A stretch of DNA of 9,590 nucleotides from Desulfobacterales bacterium (lineage in GTDB: Bacteria > Desulfobacterota > Desulfobacteria > Desulfobacterales > UBA11574). This document shows positions 1 to 5,422 of the stretch, piece by piece. Position numbers and translations under genes: made by a program. How positions within the stretch are numbered: the first letter of the stretch is position 1; every line of letters begins with the position of its first letter. Where the stretch lies: contig JAAXQD010000088.1 in assembly GCA_012974475.1 (NCBI GenBank), forward strand, positions 1 through 9,590. Reading direction: 5' to 3'. Below the pieces are notes generated by a model, which did no database searches, had not been told where the DNA came from, and saw nothing but the letters and a program-made list of their open reading frames with translations.

Positions 1-159
1 AAATATGTTGAAGGTCTTGAAACGGACGCGGGAAGGATTTTGGAGTACTTTGGCAAGGATTTCATAGGGATAAAAGAAAACACCACCTTCCCTTTCGCCA
101 CAAACCCTGGTGAAAGTCATGGTGAAAGGCAGAAGATGGTGCAGGATAACCAACTGTAA
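1..159 (+). CDS. 3' end of an unrecognised protein gene (partial)
   Basis: The first forward frame is open from the window edge to a TAA at 157-159, giving the last 52 residues of a protein that begins outside the window. The tail is hydrophilic with mixed charge (visible start KYVEGLETDAGRILEYFGKD, end QKMVQDNQL). It has no membrane segment and no motif I recognise. Codon choice looks coding rather than random, and no other frame competes here. It ends 15 bp from the 3' end of the minus-strand tmRNA gene, so the two converge. That flank of ssrA is a common landing site for integrative elements, but nothing in these 52 residues identifies an integrase. I do not assign a function; the reality of the gene is likely but not certain. 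Confidence 0.5.
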   Translation, partial: KYVEGLETDAGRILEYFGKDFIGIKENTTFPFATNPGESHGERQKMVQDNQL

Positions 160-174
160 TAACTACAACTAAAA

Positions 175-528
175 TGGTGGAGGCGGCGGGAGTCGAACCC
201 GCGTCCGAAAACATTCCGCACAGGCTTCTACATACATATCCTGAACTCTAGTTTTCGCCTTTTCAAGTCTCCTCCAGGCTGGATGCTTGAAAGGCTATCC
301 TGTAAGATTTTTCGCCGTTCCGTTAACAGGATCTCGGGATCGGCTATCCTGCTAGTCGACGCCCTTACCGGATTAGCAGGAATGGTCCGGCAGGACGTTA
401 GCCCTAAGCGGCTAAAGCGTAGTTATAATCATCTGCGATTATGTTTAGTTCCCACCTTTTTTACAAGCAGGTAAGCGCTTGGTATGCAACCCGAACTTCT
501 TTATCCCCGTCGAAGCCGTTTCGCCCCC
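175..528 (-). ncRNA. ssrA: tmRNA (transfer-messenger RNA)
   Basis: tmRNA rescues stalled ribosomes with SmpB, acting first as an alanyl-tRNA and then as a short mRNA encoding a degradation tag. On the minus strand the 5' end (528 downward) reads GGGGGCGAAACGGCTTCGAC, the canonical tmRNA start. The 3' end (position 175) is a T arm with GGTTCGACTCC followed by CGCCTCCACCA. The ends pair as a 7-bp acceptor stem in which the third pair is G-U, the alanyl-tRNA synthetase identity element, and CCA is encoded in the gene. The resume codon GCA at 436-434 opens a tag ORF ending in TAG. The length of 354 nt is normal for a one-piece tmRNA, and no circular permutation is seen. No strong U-tract terminator follows the 3' end, so 3' maturation probably relies on nucleases. 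Confidence 0.97.
404..436 (-). other. tmRNA-encoded proteolysis tag ORF
   Basis: Within the tmRNA, the resume codon GCA (436-434) begins a reading frame encoding ADDYNYALAA and stopping at TAG (406-404). The ALAA end is the classic ClpXP/Lon-type degron. As in known tmRNAs, the charging alanine precedes this peptide, so the full tag would be A plus this decapeptide. ADDYNY/ADNYNY-type tags are what I associate with Desulfobacterota and Geobacter relatives, which is my main clue to the host lineage. Confidence 0.9.
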
Positions 529-581
529 ATACAGGTTTTTTGAAGCAGATATTATGTAAAAGATCACGTTTTTACACCTCA

Positions 582-610
582 ATTTTAATCAGAGATCGGC
601 TGTTTGTCAA
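582..610 (-). promoter_or_regulatory. sigma70 promoter of ssrA
   Basis: Read on the minus strand, a perfect -35 TTGACA (610-605) is followed after exactly 17 bp by TAAAAT (587-582), five of six matches to the consensus -10. The predicted start is near 575, leaving a leader of about 47 nt before the mature tmRNA 5' end at 528. That fits a precursor trimmed by RNase P. The strength of the match agrees with the high constitutive expression of tmRNA. Confidence 0.82.
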
Positions 611-731
611 GGTATAAAAACGCTTCACGATGTTATCCAATGCCGGCCCGCAATTCTCACCCCTTCGTAGCGGTCTGAATAAGCTGCCTTTTCATGAAAG
701 AACCTATATAGTTAATGGTTTATGGTATTAA

Positions 732-1517
732 TTAATCCGCTTCCAGCATCTTAAACGAAATTTTTCGGGTTTTTTCTTCCCTGGATGTTGTGCCATCGGC
801 AATAAACGTTCGTTCCGTAAAGGTTATGTCCCCGCCCCTTTCGACTAAAACAATCGAGGATGACCGCGTTCCATAAAGTTCGCTGGTTATAAACAAGGGA
901 GAAAGGGTGCGTTCCCAGTCGAGGTCGACGCCGGTGTTGGGGAGCAAATCGTCCGGCGGGATAGCACCGTCCTTGAGCATGGCAAAAATGTCTTCGGTGT
1001 CAATTTTTTCATTACTTTCAAGCAGTCTTTTCAGGGCGCCCTTCCCTTTTGCAATCTTGGGCCACGGCGTATCCATAAGATGATTGCTCAGGCCGTATGT
1101 GCCGGGTTTTATTTTTTGAATACCGTTTCCCCGGTTTGAATAATAAAAAAGGTCGGTTCGGTCTCCCACAAGCAGATTAAACCCATTGTATCGGTCTCCG
1201 ACGGACTTTATCTGCTGGAGATAGCTTTGGGGAGATTTTTTGCCGAGAAGAAATTCTTTGACCAGAAATCCACGAGACGGAGCATGGGACATCTCTAAGC
1301 CCGGGTCCCTGAAATTGGTAATGGCGGCCAAGCGTCCGGTTCGGGTGACACCCAGCCACATGCCATTGTGTTTGAGATCCAATCCGCCTAAAACATCCGG
1401 TGCATGATCCAAAAAAGACACCGGTGCTGTGGGTCGATTGTAATATTCGTCCCGATTTGCCGCCAATATCATCCGGTAAAAAGGATGTGTATCGTATGAA
1501 AAAAGAATCAAGCACAT
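732..1517 (-). CDS. NRDE-domain (TANGO2 family) protein
   Basis: This 261-residue protein belongs to the NRDE/TANGO2 family, named after the Asn-Arg-Asp-Glu motif seen here at residues 21-24 inside AANRDEYYNRPTAP. Other family marks are Cys2 directly after the start, HP at 11-12, GGLDLKHNGMWLGV near 44-57 and AAITNFRDPG near 64-73. Cys2 resembles the N-terminal nucleophile of Ntn hydrolases, so the start at 1517 is fixed by protein conservation. The upstream AGGA lies about 14 nt away and is a poor ribosome site. The biochemical role is unsettled; eukaryotic TANGO2 is linked to haem and lipid handling and bacterial members are largely uncharacterised. No signal peptide or membrane helix is evident, so it is probably cytoplasmic. 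It stands alone between ssrA and a divergent small gene. Family assignment is firm; substrate is unknown. Confidence 0.9.
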   Translation of the reverse strand: MCLILFSYDTHPFYRMILAANRDEYYNRPTAPVSFLDHAPDVLGGLDLKHNGMWLGVTRTGRLAAITNFRDPGLEMSHAPSRGFLVKEFLLGKKSPQSYLQQIKSVGDRYNGFNLLVGDRTDLFYYSNRGNGIQKIKPGTYGLSNHLMDTPWPKIAKGKGALKRLLESNEKIDTEDIFAMLKDGAIPPDDLLPNTGVDLDWERTLSPLFITSELYGTRSSSIVLVERGGDITFTERTFIADGTTSREEKTRKISFKMLEAD

Positions 1518-1543
1518 ATTCGTCTACATTTTCCTGATATCCA

Positions 1544-1587
1544 AACACGCCAAACAAAATTGAGAAAGATATTGATTTTGGCGTGTT
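1544..1587. repeat. 11-bp inverted repeat in the NRDE-gene leader
   Basis: AACACGCCAAA at 1544-1554 is exactly reverse-complementary to 1577-1587, with 22 bp between the arms. It lies about 27 bp upstream of the NRDE gene start. If transcription begins near 1615 it would be in the 5' untranslated RNA and could fold as a hairpin just ahead of the weak ribosome site. As DNA, the spacing between arm centres is about three helical turns, which would also suit a dimeric repressor. There is no U-tract on either strand, so it is not an intrinsic terminator. Confidence 0.55.
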
Positions 1588-1613
1588 GTAACGATAGGTT
1601 GTCGGTAAACCCG

Positions 1614-1642
1614 TTGACAAATAATATTGATTTGTCTATTTT
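1614..1642 (+). promoter_or_regulatory. Promoter with embedded operator-like palindrome
   Basis: On the plus strand TTGACA (1614-1619) and TATTTT (1637-1642) are separated by exactly 17 bp, a good sigma70 promoter pointing to the small membrane-protein gene at 1782. GACAAAT (1616-1622) and ATTTGTC (1630-1636) form a perfect 7-bp inverted repeat with a 7-bp centre that fills the space between the two boxes, as repressor operators often do. On the opposite strand TATTAT (1626-1621) could be the -10 of a divergent promoter for the NRDE gene, although its -35 is poor. Promoter use and operator function are inferences from sequence only. Confidence 0.5.
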
Positions 1643-1781
1643 TCCTTTACTTGATTTCCGGTTATTGCTACAACCTAAAATCTATATTTTCAAGAACATT
1701 TTGCCCTTTGGGAGCGTCGAATTCACCGAATAACAGGGCTCGCTTTCGAAACCATAAAAAGATTACAGGAGATTTCCACAG

Positions 1782-1937
1782 ATGAACATCAGCAGAAGAT
1801 TGGGTACTCTGGTCGTTTTTGGCGTGCCTGCTATCATCGGCGGCGGTATTGTTTATGCTTTATTCGGTAACTACGTTGCGGTTTTTGCTTATGAAATTCT
1901 TCTTATACTTGTGGCGGTCGGGTTTGCCAGCAAGTAA
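1782..1937 (+). CDS. Small two-helix membrane protein (51 aa)
   Basis: An ATG at 1782, ten bases after a good AGGAG site (1767-1771), opens a 51-codon frame ending in TAA at 1935-1937. The N-terminus MNISRR is positively charged. Two hydrophobic stretches follow, roughly residues 8-27 (containing PAIIGGGIVYALFG) and 30-48 (YEILLILVAVGFA), with a short SK tail. By the positive-inside rule both ends would face the cytoplasm. I do not recognise a named family. The good ribosome site, an upstream promoter at 1614-1642 and a composition unlike its flanks argue that it is a real small protein. A leader of about 130 nt separates promoter and start. It is followed by a long hairpin (1961-2018). Function unknown. 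Confidence 0.68.
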   Translation: MNISRRLGTLVVFGVPAIIGGGIVYALFGNYVAVFAYEILLILVAVGFASK

Positions 1938-2247
1938 CGGGTGTTAGCCTCAGCCTTACATGCTGTCTTTCTCGATTTAACCCAAATGTTCCCGTTTTAT
2001 CAAATCAAAAAGACAGCACCGTAAATCTTTTTTAGTTCATGATGCTTTCAGGGGATTCGCCGCGCCCAATATAACGGTAAACCCCGAAATAGGGAATTGT
2101 CGTTCTGCCTTATTGTAAGGCTCGCGCTGTACCGCCACGATCCCGTCATTGATGACTCGGTTCCGTGTGCCCTGTGAAGTCCGAAACCTATTTCACCAGG
2201 GGGCATCCTCGACTTTCCCTCAATTCGGGTTTTAAAATGGAGTTACG
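1938..2247. other. 310-bp gap without a gene; several hairpins
   Basis: No plausible coding frame is seen on either strand. The stretch contains an interrupted hairpin at 1961-2018, a compact GCCTTA-TTG-TAAGGC hairpin at 2107-2121, and an imperfect stem (TGCCC/GGGCA with TGAA/TTCA) at 2168-2205 shortly before the transporter gene. A GGAG ribosome site at 2239-2242 sits five bases from the transporter start. I looked for known riboswitch cores and recognised none. It may be the structured 5' leader of the operon that begins at 2248, but no convincing promoter hexamers were found. Confidence 0.45.
1961..2018 (+). terminator. Possible terminator hairpin after the small gene
   Basis: TGCTGTCTTT (1961-1970) pairs perfectly with AAAGACAGCA (2009-2018), and inside this GATTT (1974-1978) pairs with AAATC (2002-2006). 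It starts 23 bp after the stop codon of the 51-residue protein. A run of six T follows only after about eight bases (2026-2031), which is looser than a textbook intrinsic terminator, and the loop is long (about 23 nt). It could equally be an RNA-stability hairpin. Confidence 0.35.
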
Positions 2248-3345
2248 ATGCAAGATAAAACCTCCACCAATATTATTTTGTGGTTTTTTTTAGCTCTTTT
2301 TCTTGTTTCGGCGTTTCTGCTCGGCCGGCTGCTGCTCCCCTTTTTCAGTGTTATTATTCTGGGTGCTGTTGTAACCGGCATCTTCAAACCCTTTTACACC
2401 TTTTTAAAACAAAAAACAAATCCCACCTTTTCCTCACTGTTAACCTGCGCGTTGGTATTCTTTATTCTGTTTATCCCGACCATCTTTTTTGTGGGCATTC
2501 TGTCCAAAGAAGCGTACGGTCTGTATCTTATGGGAAAGGGTGCAGTGATCAGCGACCAGGTTAAGAACATTCTGGAAACCAGCAAGATTCTGGAAAAAAT
2601 AAATCTTTTCCTTTCAAATTTCAATATGGAGATCACAGGCACGGAACTCAATAAAGGGATTTCAGAGCTGGGTAAAGTTGTGGGCCTGTTTTTATACCAG
2701 CAGGCCAGTTCCATCGCCTCCAATGTGCTCAACTTTTTTGCATACTTCTTTTTCATGCTCCTTGTTATCTACTACCTTTTGATCGACGGGGACAGGCTTA
2801 TTTCGTTTATCATTGACCTTTCTCCCCTGCCCAAGGAACAGGACGAAAAACTGATTCGAAAATTTAAAGATATGGCCGGCGCCATTCTTATCGGAAACGG
2901 ACTGTGCGGGATGATCCAGGGCGTTGCCGGGGGTTTTCTTTTTTCACTGTTCGGATTAAAATCCCCCTTTTTGTGGGGCGTCATTATGGGATTGCTGGCG
3001 TTTCTTCCCATCATCGGCGTCGGGGCTGTTTTTATTCCTGCAGCTGTTTTTCTAATTTTTAAAGGCCGGATTGCCGCCGGAATATTTTTCATTGTTTTTT
3101 ATGTGTTGCTTTCAGGCGGGGTCGAGTACCTGCTGAAACCCAAACTGGTGGGAAAACGCGTAAAAATGCATACCTTGCTTGTATTTCTTTCGATTATCGG
3201 CGGATTGAAGCTCTTCGGAATCCTCGGCATTATTTACGGCCCGCTGGTTGCAACTGCTTTTTTAACATTAACAGATATCTATTACACCAACTATCAGTAT
3301 GCAATCCATCCTTGCGATTATCGAGAGACCGATAACACCCTATGA
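2248..3345 (+). CDS. AI-2E/PerM-family membrane transporter
   Basis: This 365-residue integral membrane protein matches the AI-2E (UPF0118, PerM/TqsA) family of permeases. Hydrophobic segments lie at about 10-29, 31-49, 62-84, 156-178, 213-235, 241-270, 274-296 and 309-343. The soluble loop at roughly 86-155 between helices three and four is typical. The family signature is clear near the end: GGVEYLLKPKLVGKRVKMH around 290-308, then LLVFLSIIGGLKLFGILGII and GPLVATA. The start has a GGAG site five bases upstream. Members export autoinducer-2 or act as ion/solute antiporters; substrate cannot be told from sequence. It appears to be the first gene of an operon, as the next ORF overlaps its stop by four bases (ATGA). 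Confidence 0.93.
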   Translation: MQDKTSTNIILWFFLALFLVSAFLLGRLLLPFFSVIILGAVVTGIFKPFYTFLKQKTNPTFSSLLTCALVFFILFIPTIFFVGILSKEAYGLYLMGKGAVISDQVKNILETSKILEKINLFLSNFNMEITGTELNKGISELGKVVGLFLYQQASSIASNVLNFFAYFFFMLLVIYYLLIDGDRLISFIIDLSPLPKEQDEKLIRKFKDMAGAILIGNGLCGMIQGVAGGFLFSLFGLKSPFLWGVIMGLLAFLPIIGVGAVFIPAAVFLIFKGRIAAGIFFIVFYVLLSGGVEYLLKPKLVGKRVKMHTLLVFLSIIGGLKLFGILGIIYGPLVATAFLTLTDIYYTNYQYAIHPCDYRETDNTL

Positions 3346-3950
3346 AAAACCCAGGTGAAGACCCCGTATTGATACTCGCCTCCAAGTCCCCACGGCGCCG
3401 GTACTTGTTGGAAAAGGCCGGCCTTTCATTTTCCGTCATCCCCAGCGACATCGATGAAACCACCGTCCCCCTGTTACCCCCTGAAGTTTATGTCAGGGTT
3501 CTGTCTGAAGCCAAGGCGGAATTTATTGCCAAAAAATATCCTGAAAAATGGGTGATCGGCGCCGACACCATTGTCCTTAAAGACGGCGTCGTGCTCGGAA
3601 AGCCCGGCTCTATAGATGAAGCGCGTTCCATGTTAAAACAACTCAGCGGCCAGACCCATCAGGTCTTCACCGGCTATTCTGTATTGTGCAAAGCAAAAAA
3701 TCGGAAATTTTCCGAAACAGTTCAAACAGAAGTTCTTTTCAAAAATCTTACGGATGAAGAAATCGAGTGGTACATCCACACCAAAGAACCGTTCGACAAA
3801 GCAGGCGCATATGCCATTCAAGGACTCGGCACCTTTCTGGTAAAACGTATCAACGGCTCCTATACCAATGTTGTCGGGCTTCCGGTTTGTGAAGTCATCG
3901 AATTTCTGATCAAAGAAGGTGTAGTGGGATTAACGGTACCCACCAATTGA
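3342..3950 (+). CDS. maf: Maf-like dTTP/UTP pyrophosphatase
   Basis: Maf proteins hydrolyse non-canonical or excess nucleoside triphosphates to monophosphate and pyrophosphate in the cytoplasm, and overexpression inhibits septation. The 202-residue length is normal. The hallmark SKSPRR is at residues 14-19 within LILASKSPRRRYLLEKAG; the catalytic acid D75 is in GADTIVL; LGKP (85-88), QVFTGY (107-112) and DKAGAYAIQGLG (152-163) follow. The last motif is the form found in the YhdE branch (dTTP/UTP specific) rather than the YceF branch (m7GTP specific), so I favour YhdE-type specificity. The start overlaps the transporter stop by four bases (ATGA) with only a weak GAGAG upstream, suggesting translational coupling. 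The next gene begins 30 bp later. Confidence 0.95.
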   Translation: MKNPGEDPVLILASKSPRRRYLLEKAGLSFSVIPSDIDETTVPLLPPEVYVRVLSEAKAEFIAKKYPEKWVIGADTIVLKDGVVLGKPGSIDEARSMLKQLSGQTHQVFTGYSVLCKAKNRKFSETVQTEVLFKNLTDEEIEWYIHTKEPFDKAGAYAIQGLGTFLVKRINGSYTNVVGLPVCEVIEFLIKEGVVGLTVPTN

Positions 3951-3980
3951 TCCCAAACAAGAAACAGGAATTTTAAGTCT

Positions 3981-4664
3981 TTGATAAAACGAATTCAAAA
4001 TATAAAAAAGCGTATTGAAGAAACAGCGGACCGGTGCGGCAGGGACCCTTCAACCGTCCGTCTCGTTGCGGTGAGCAAAACCATCCCGGTCAACAGGGTC
4101 AAAGAAGCCATCGAAGCCGGCGTGACCGTTCTTGGGGAAAATTATGTTCAGGAAGCCCGGGATAAATTCAACCAATTGGCGACATACCCGGTATCATGGC
4201 ATTTTATCGGACATCTTCAATCCAACAAGGCCAAGAATGCGGTGAGGCTTTTTGATATGATTCACTCCGTGGACACCCTCAAACTGGCACGAGAATTAAA
4301 TAAGCAGGCCCAAAAAAATGCTAAAATTCAAAACATTCTCATTCAGATCAATATCAGTAAGGAATCGTCAAAATCCGGCGCCGATGCAGAAAACGTTCTG
4401 GATCTGATCGACCAGGTGCGCAGTCTTGAAAATCTGTCTGTAAAAGGACTCATGACCATGCCGCCATTTTTCAATGATCCTGAAAAGGCCCGACCCTATT
4501 TTGCAGGGCTTCGAAATCTAAGGGATCGGATCCGGCAAGAGACGCCGCCGGAGGTTTCCCTGGACGAACTCTCCATGGGTATGACCGGAGATTTTGAAGT
4601 TGCCATCCAAGAAGGGGCGACCCTGGTGCGTATCGGAACCGCAATTTTTGGAGAAAGAAAATGA
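3981..4664 (+). CDS. yggS: YggS/PLPBP pyridoxal-phosphate homeostasis protein
   Basis: This 227-residue protein belongs to the YggS/PROSC (PLP-binding protein) family, single-domain TIM barrels that bind pyridoxal 5'-phosphate and maintain PLP and amino-acid pools without known catalysis. The PLP lysine is K33 in LVAVSK. GENYVQE (52-58), WHFIGHLQSNK (73-83), GLMTMPP (156-162), LSMGMTGD (197-204) and VRIGTAIFGERK (216-227) all match the family, the last two forming the phosphate-binding end. The start codon is TTG at 3981; no upstream ATG fits, and AGGA at 3966-3969 is 11 bases before it. The weak start may lower output relative to maf. Its stop overlaps the queH start (ATGA). Confidence 0.96.
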   Translation: MIKRIQNIKKRIEETADRCGRDPSTVRLVAVSKTIPVNRVKEAIEAGVTVLGENYVQEARDKFNQLATYPVSWHFIGHLQSNKAKNAVRLFDMIHSVDTLKLARELNKQAQKNAKIQNILIQINISKESSKSGADAENVLDLIDQVRSLENLSVKGLMTMPPFFNDPEKARPYFAGLRNLRDRIRQETPPEVSLDELSMGMTGDFEVAIQEGATLVRIGTAIFGERK

Positions 4665-5221
4665 AAATCCTTCTTCACATCTGCTGCGCCCCGTGTGTCA
4701 TATACCCGCTGAAAACCCTTCGCAATGAAGGACTTGACATCATGGGTTTCTTTTACAGAAACAACATCCACCCCTATACGGAGTGTATCCGAAGAGAGGA
4801 GACCCTGAAATCTTATAGCGCCTCCATGGATCTCAGGGTTATCTACCAGGACGGATACGATCTGGAAGGTTTCATCCGAAACGTGGCGTTCAGAGAATCG
4901 AACCGATGCGACTACTGCTACCATGAACGCCTTAGATCCACGGCACTCATGGCAAAGCGCGGGAAGTTCGACTATTTCAGCACGACACTTTTATACAGTA
5001 AATTTCAGAAGCACGACGCGTTAAAGTCCATCGGTGACGCCGTGGGAAAATCTGTAGGCGTGAAATTCTACTATGATGATTTCAGAAAGGGATGGAAGGA
5101 AGGCGTCGAAACCTCGAAAAGCTTGAAGCTGTACCGCCAGCAGTATTGCGGCTGCATCTACAGTGAAAAAGAAAGGTATTACAAGTCAAAAATGCCTAAA
5201 GTGACTAAAGTTGAAAAGTGA
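4661..5221 (+). CDS. queH: Epoxyqueuosine reductase QueH
   Basis: QueH (DUF208) performs the last step of queuosine synthesis, reducing epoxyqueuosine to queuosine in the tRNA anticodon, as a B12-independent alternative to QueG. The conserved cysteines are all present: HICCAPC (C8, C9, C12), RCDYCYHERL (C83, C86) and QQYCGCIYSE (C163, C165); the family uses these for an Fe-S cluster and a neighbouring metal site. HPYTE (37-41), STTLLYSKFQKH (107-118) and DDFRKGWKEG (139-148) also fit. The body ends normally near residue 176. The final nine codons (MPKVTKVEK) and the stop lie inside the repeat element at 5193-5374, so the native C-terminus was probably replaced or extended. The start overlaps the yggS stop by four bases. 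Confidence 0.96.
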   Translation: MKILLHICCAPCVIYPLKTLRNEGLDIMGFFYRNNIHPYTECIRREETLKSYSASMDLRVIYQDGYDLEGFIRNVAFRESNRCDYCYHERLRSTALMAKRGKFDYFSTTLLYSKFQKHDALKSIGDAVGKSVGVKFYYDDFRKGWKEGVETSKSLKLYRQQYCGCIYSEKERYYKSKMPKVTKVEK

Positions 5222-5374
5222 CTAAAGTTGTGTTACGTCTTGGACGTGCTACCTGTTAAGACAAAACTAAAGGGATTTTCGCTCTTGCTCTTAGCTCGTT
5301 GGTATTAAAGAAACCATTTAAGATATCAGTATTCCTTAACTTTAGTCACTTTAGTTCACTTTAATTTTTAGGCA
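5193..5374. repeat. 182-bp MITE-like element with inverted ends
   Basis: The 37 bases at 5193-5229 and the reverse complement of 5338-5374 are laid out symmetrically. The outer 8 bp (TGCCTAAA) are identical and the inner 15 bp (AAAGTGACTAAAGTT) are identical, with an unmatched 14-bp stretch between. The left arm also contains a tandem duplication of AAAGTGACTAAAGTTG (5198-5213 and 5215-5230). About 108 bp of AT-rich, non-coding DNA lies between the arms. No clear target-site duplication flanks it and there is no transposase. This layout fits a miniature inverted-repeat element or another dispersed intergenic repeat. As RNA, the arms could fold into a long stem after queH and possibly act as a terminator or stabiliser. 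Mobility is inferred. Confidence 0.7.
5198..5230 (+). repeat. Two tandem copies of a 17-bp unit
   Basis: AAAGTGACTAAAGTTG occurs at 5198-5213 and again, identical over 16 bp, at 5215-5230, a period of 17 bp. The first copy is read as codons KVTKVE of QueH and the second carries the queH stop codon (TGA, 5219-5221). A third copy, inverted, is the inner part of the right arm at 5338-5353. Because 17 is not a multiple of three, further unit expansion would shift the reading frame of the tail. Confidence 0.85.
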
Positions 5375-5422
5375 CTTACATCCACCACTGAAGGAATAGC
5401 CTGTTGATCCTGATAGGCTCCG

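Noticed and set aside
175..215. A tRNA-like T arm and CCA end suggesting tRNA-Ala
   Set aside because: The pairing 5' acceptor strand is over 300 bases away at 522-528 and a tag ORF lies between, so this is the tRNA-like domain of tmRNA.
283..474. 63-codon plus-strand open frame
   Set aside because: It lies wholly inside the minus-strand tmRNA gene and has no protein-like composition.
1177..1620. 147-codon minus-strand frame overlapping the NRDE gene
   Set aside because: It overlaps the NRDE coding region in another frame, shows no domain, and its upstream part covers the divergent promoter region.
2088..2247. Known riboswitch in the transporter leader
   Set aside because: Checked by eye for cobalamin, TPP, glycine, fluoride and cyclic-di-GMP cores and saw no characteristic conserved segments.
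5240..5268. Possible promoter inside the repeat (TTGGAC, 17 bp, AAAACT)
   Set aside because: The -10 is far from consensus and such matches are expected by chance in AT-rich DNA.
5198..5353. Possible CRISPR array from repeated AAAGTGACTAAAGTTG units
   Set aside because: Only two adjacent direct copies with a 1-bp gap and one inverted copy; no regular spacers and no cas genes.
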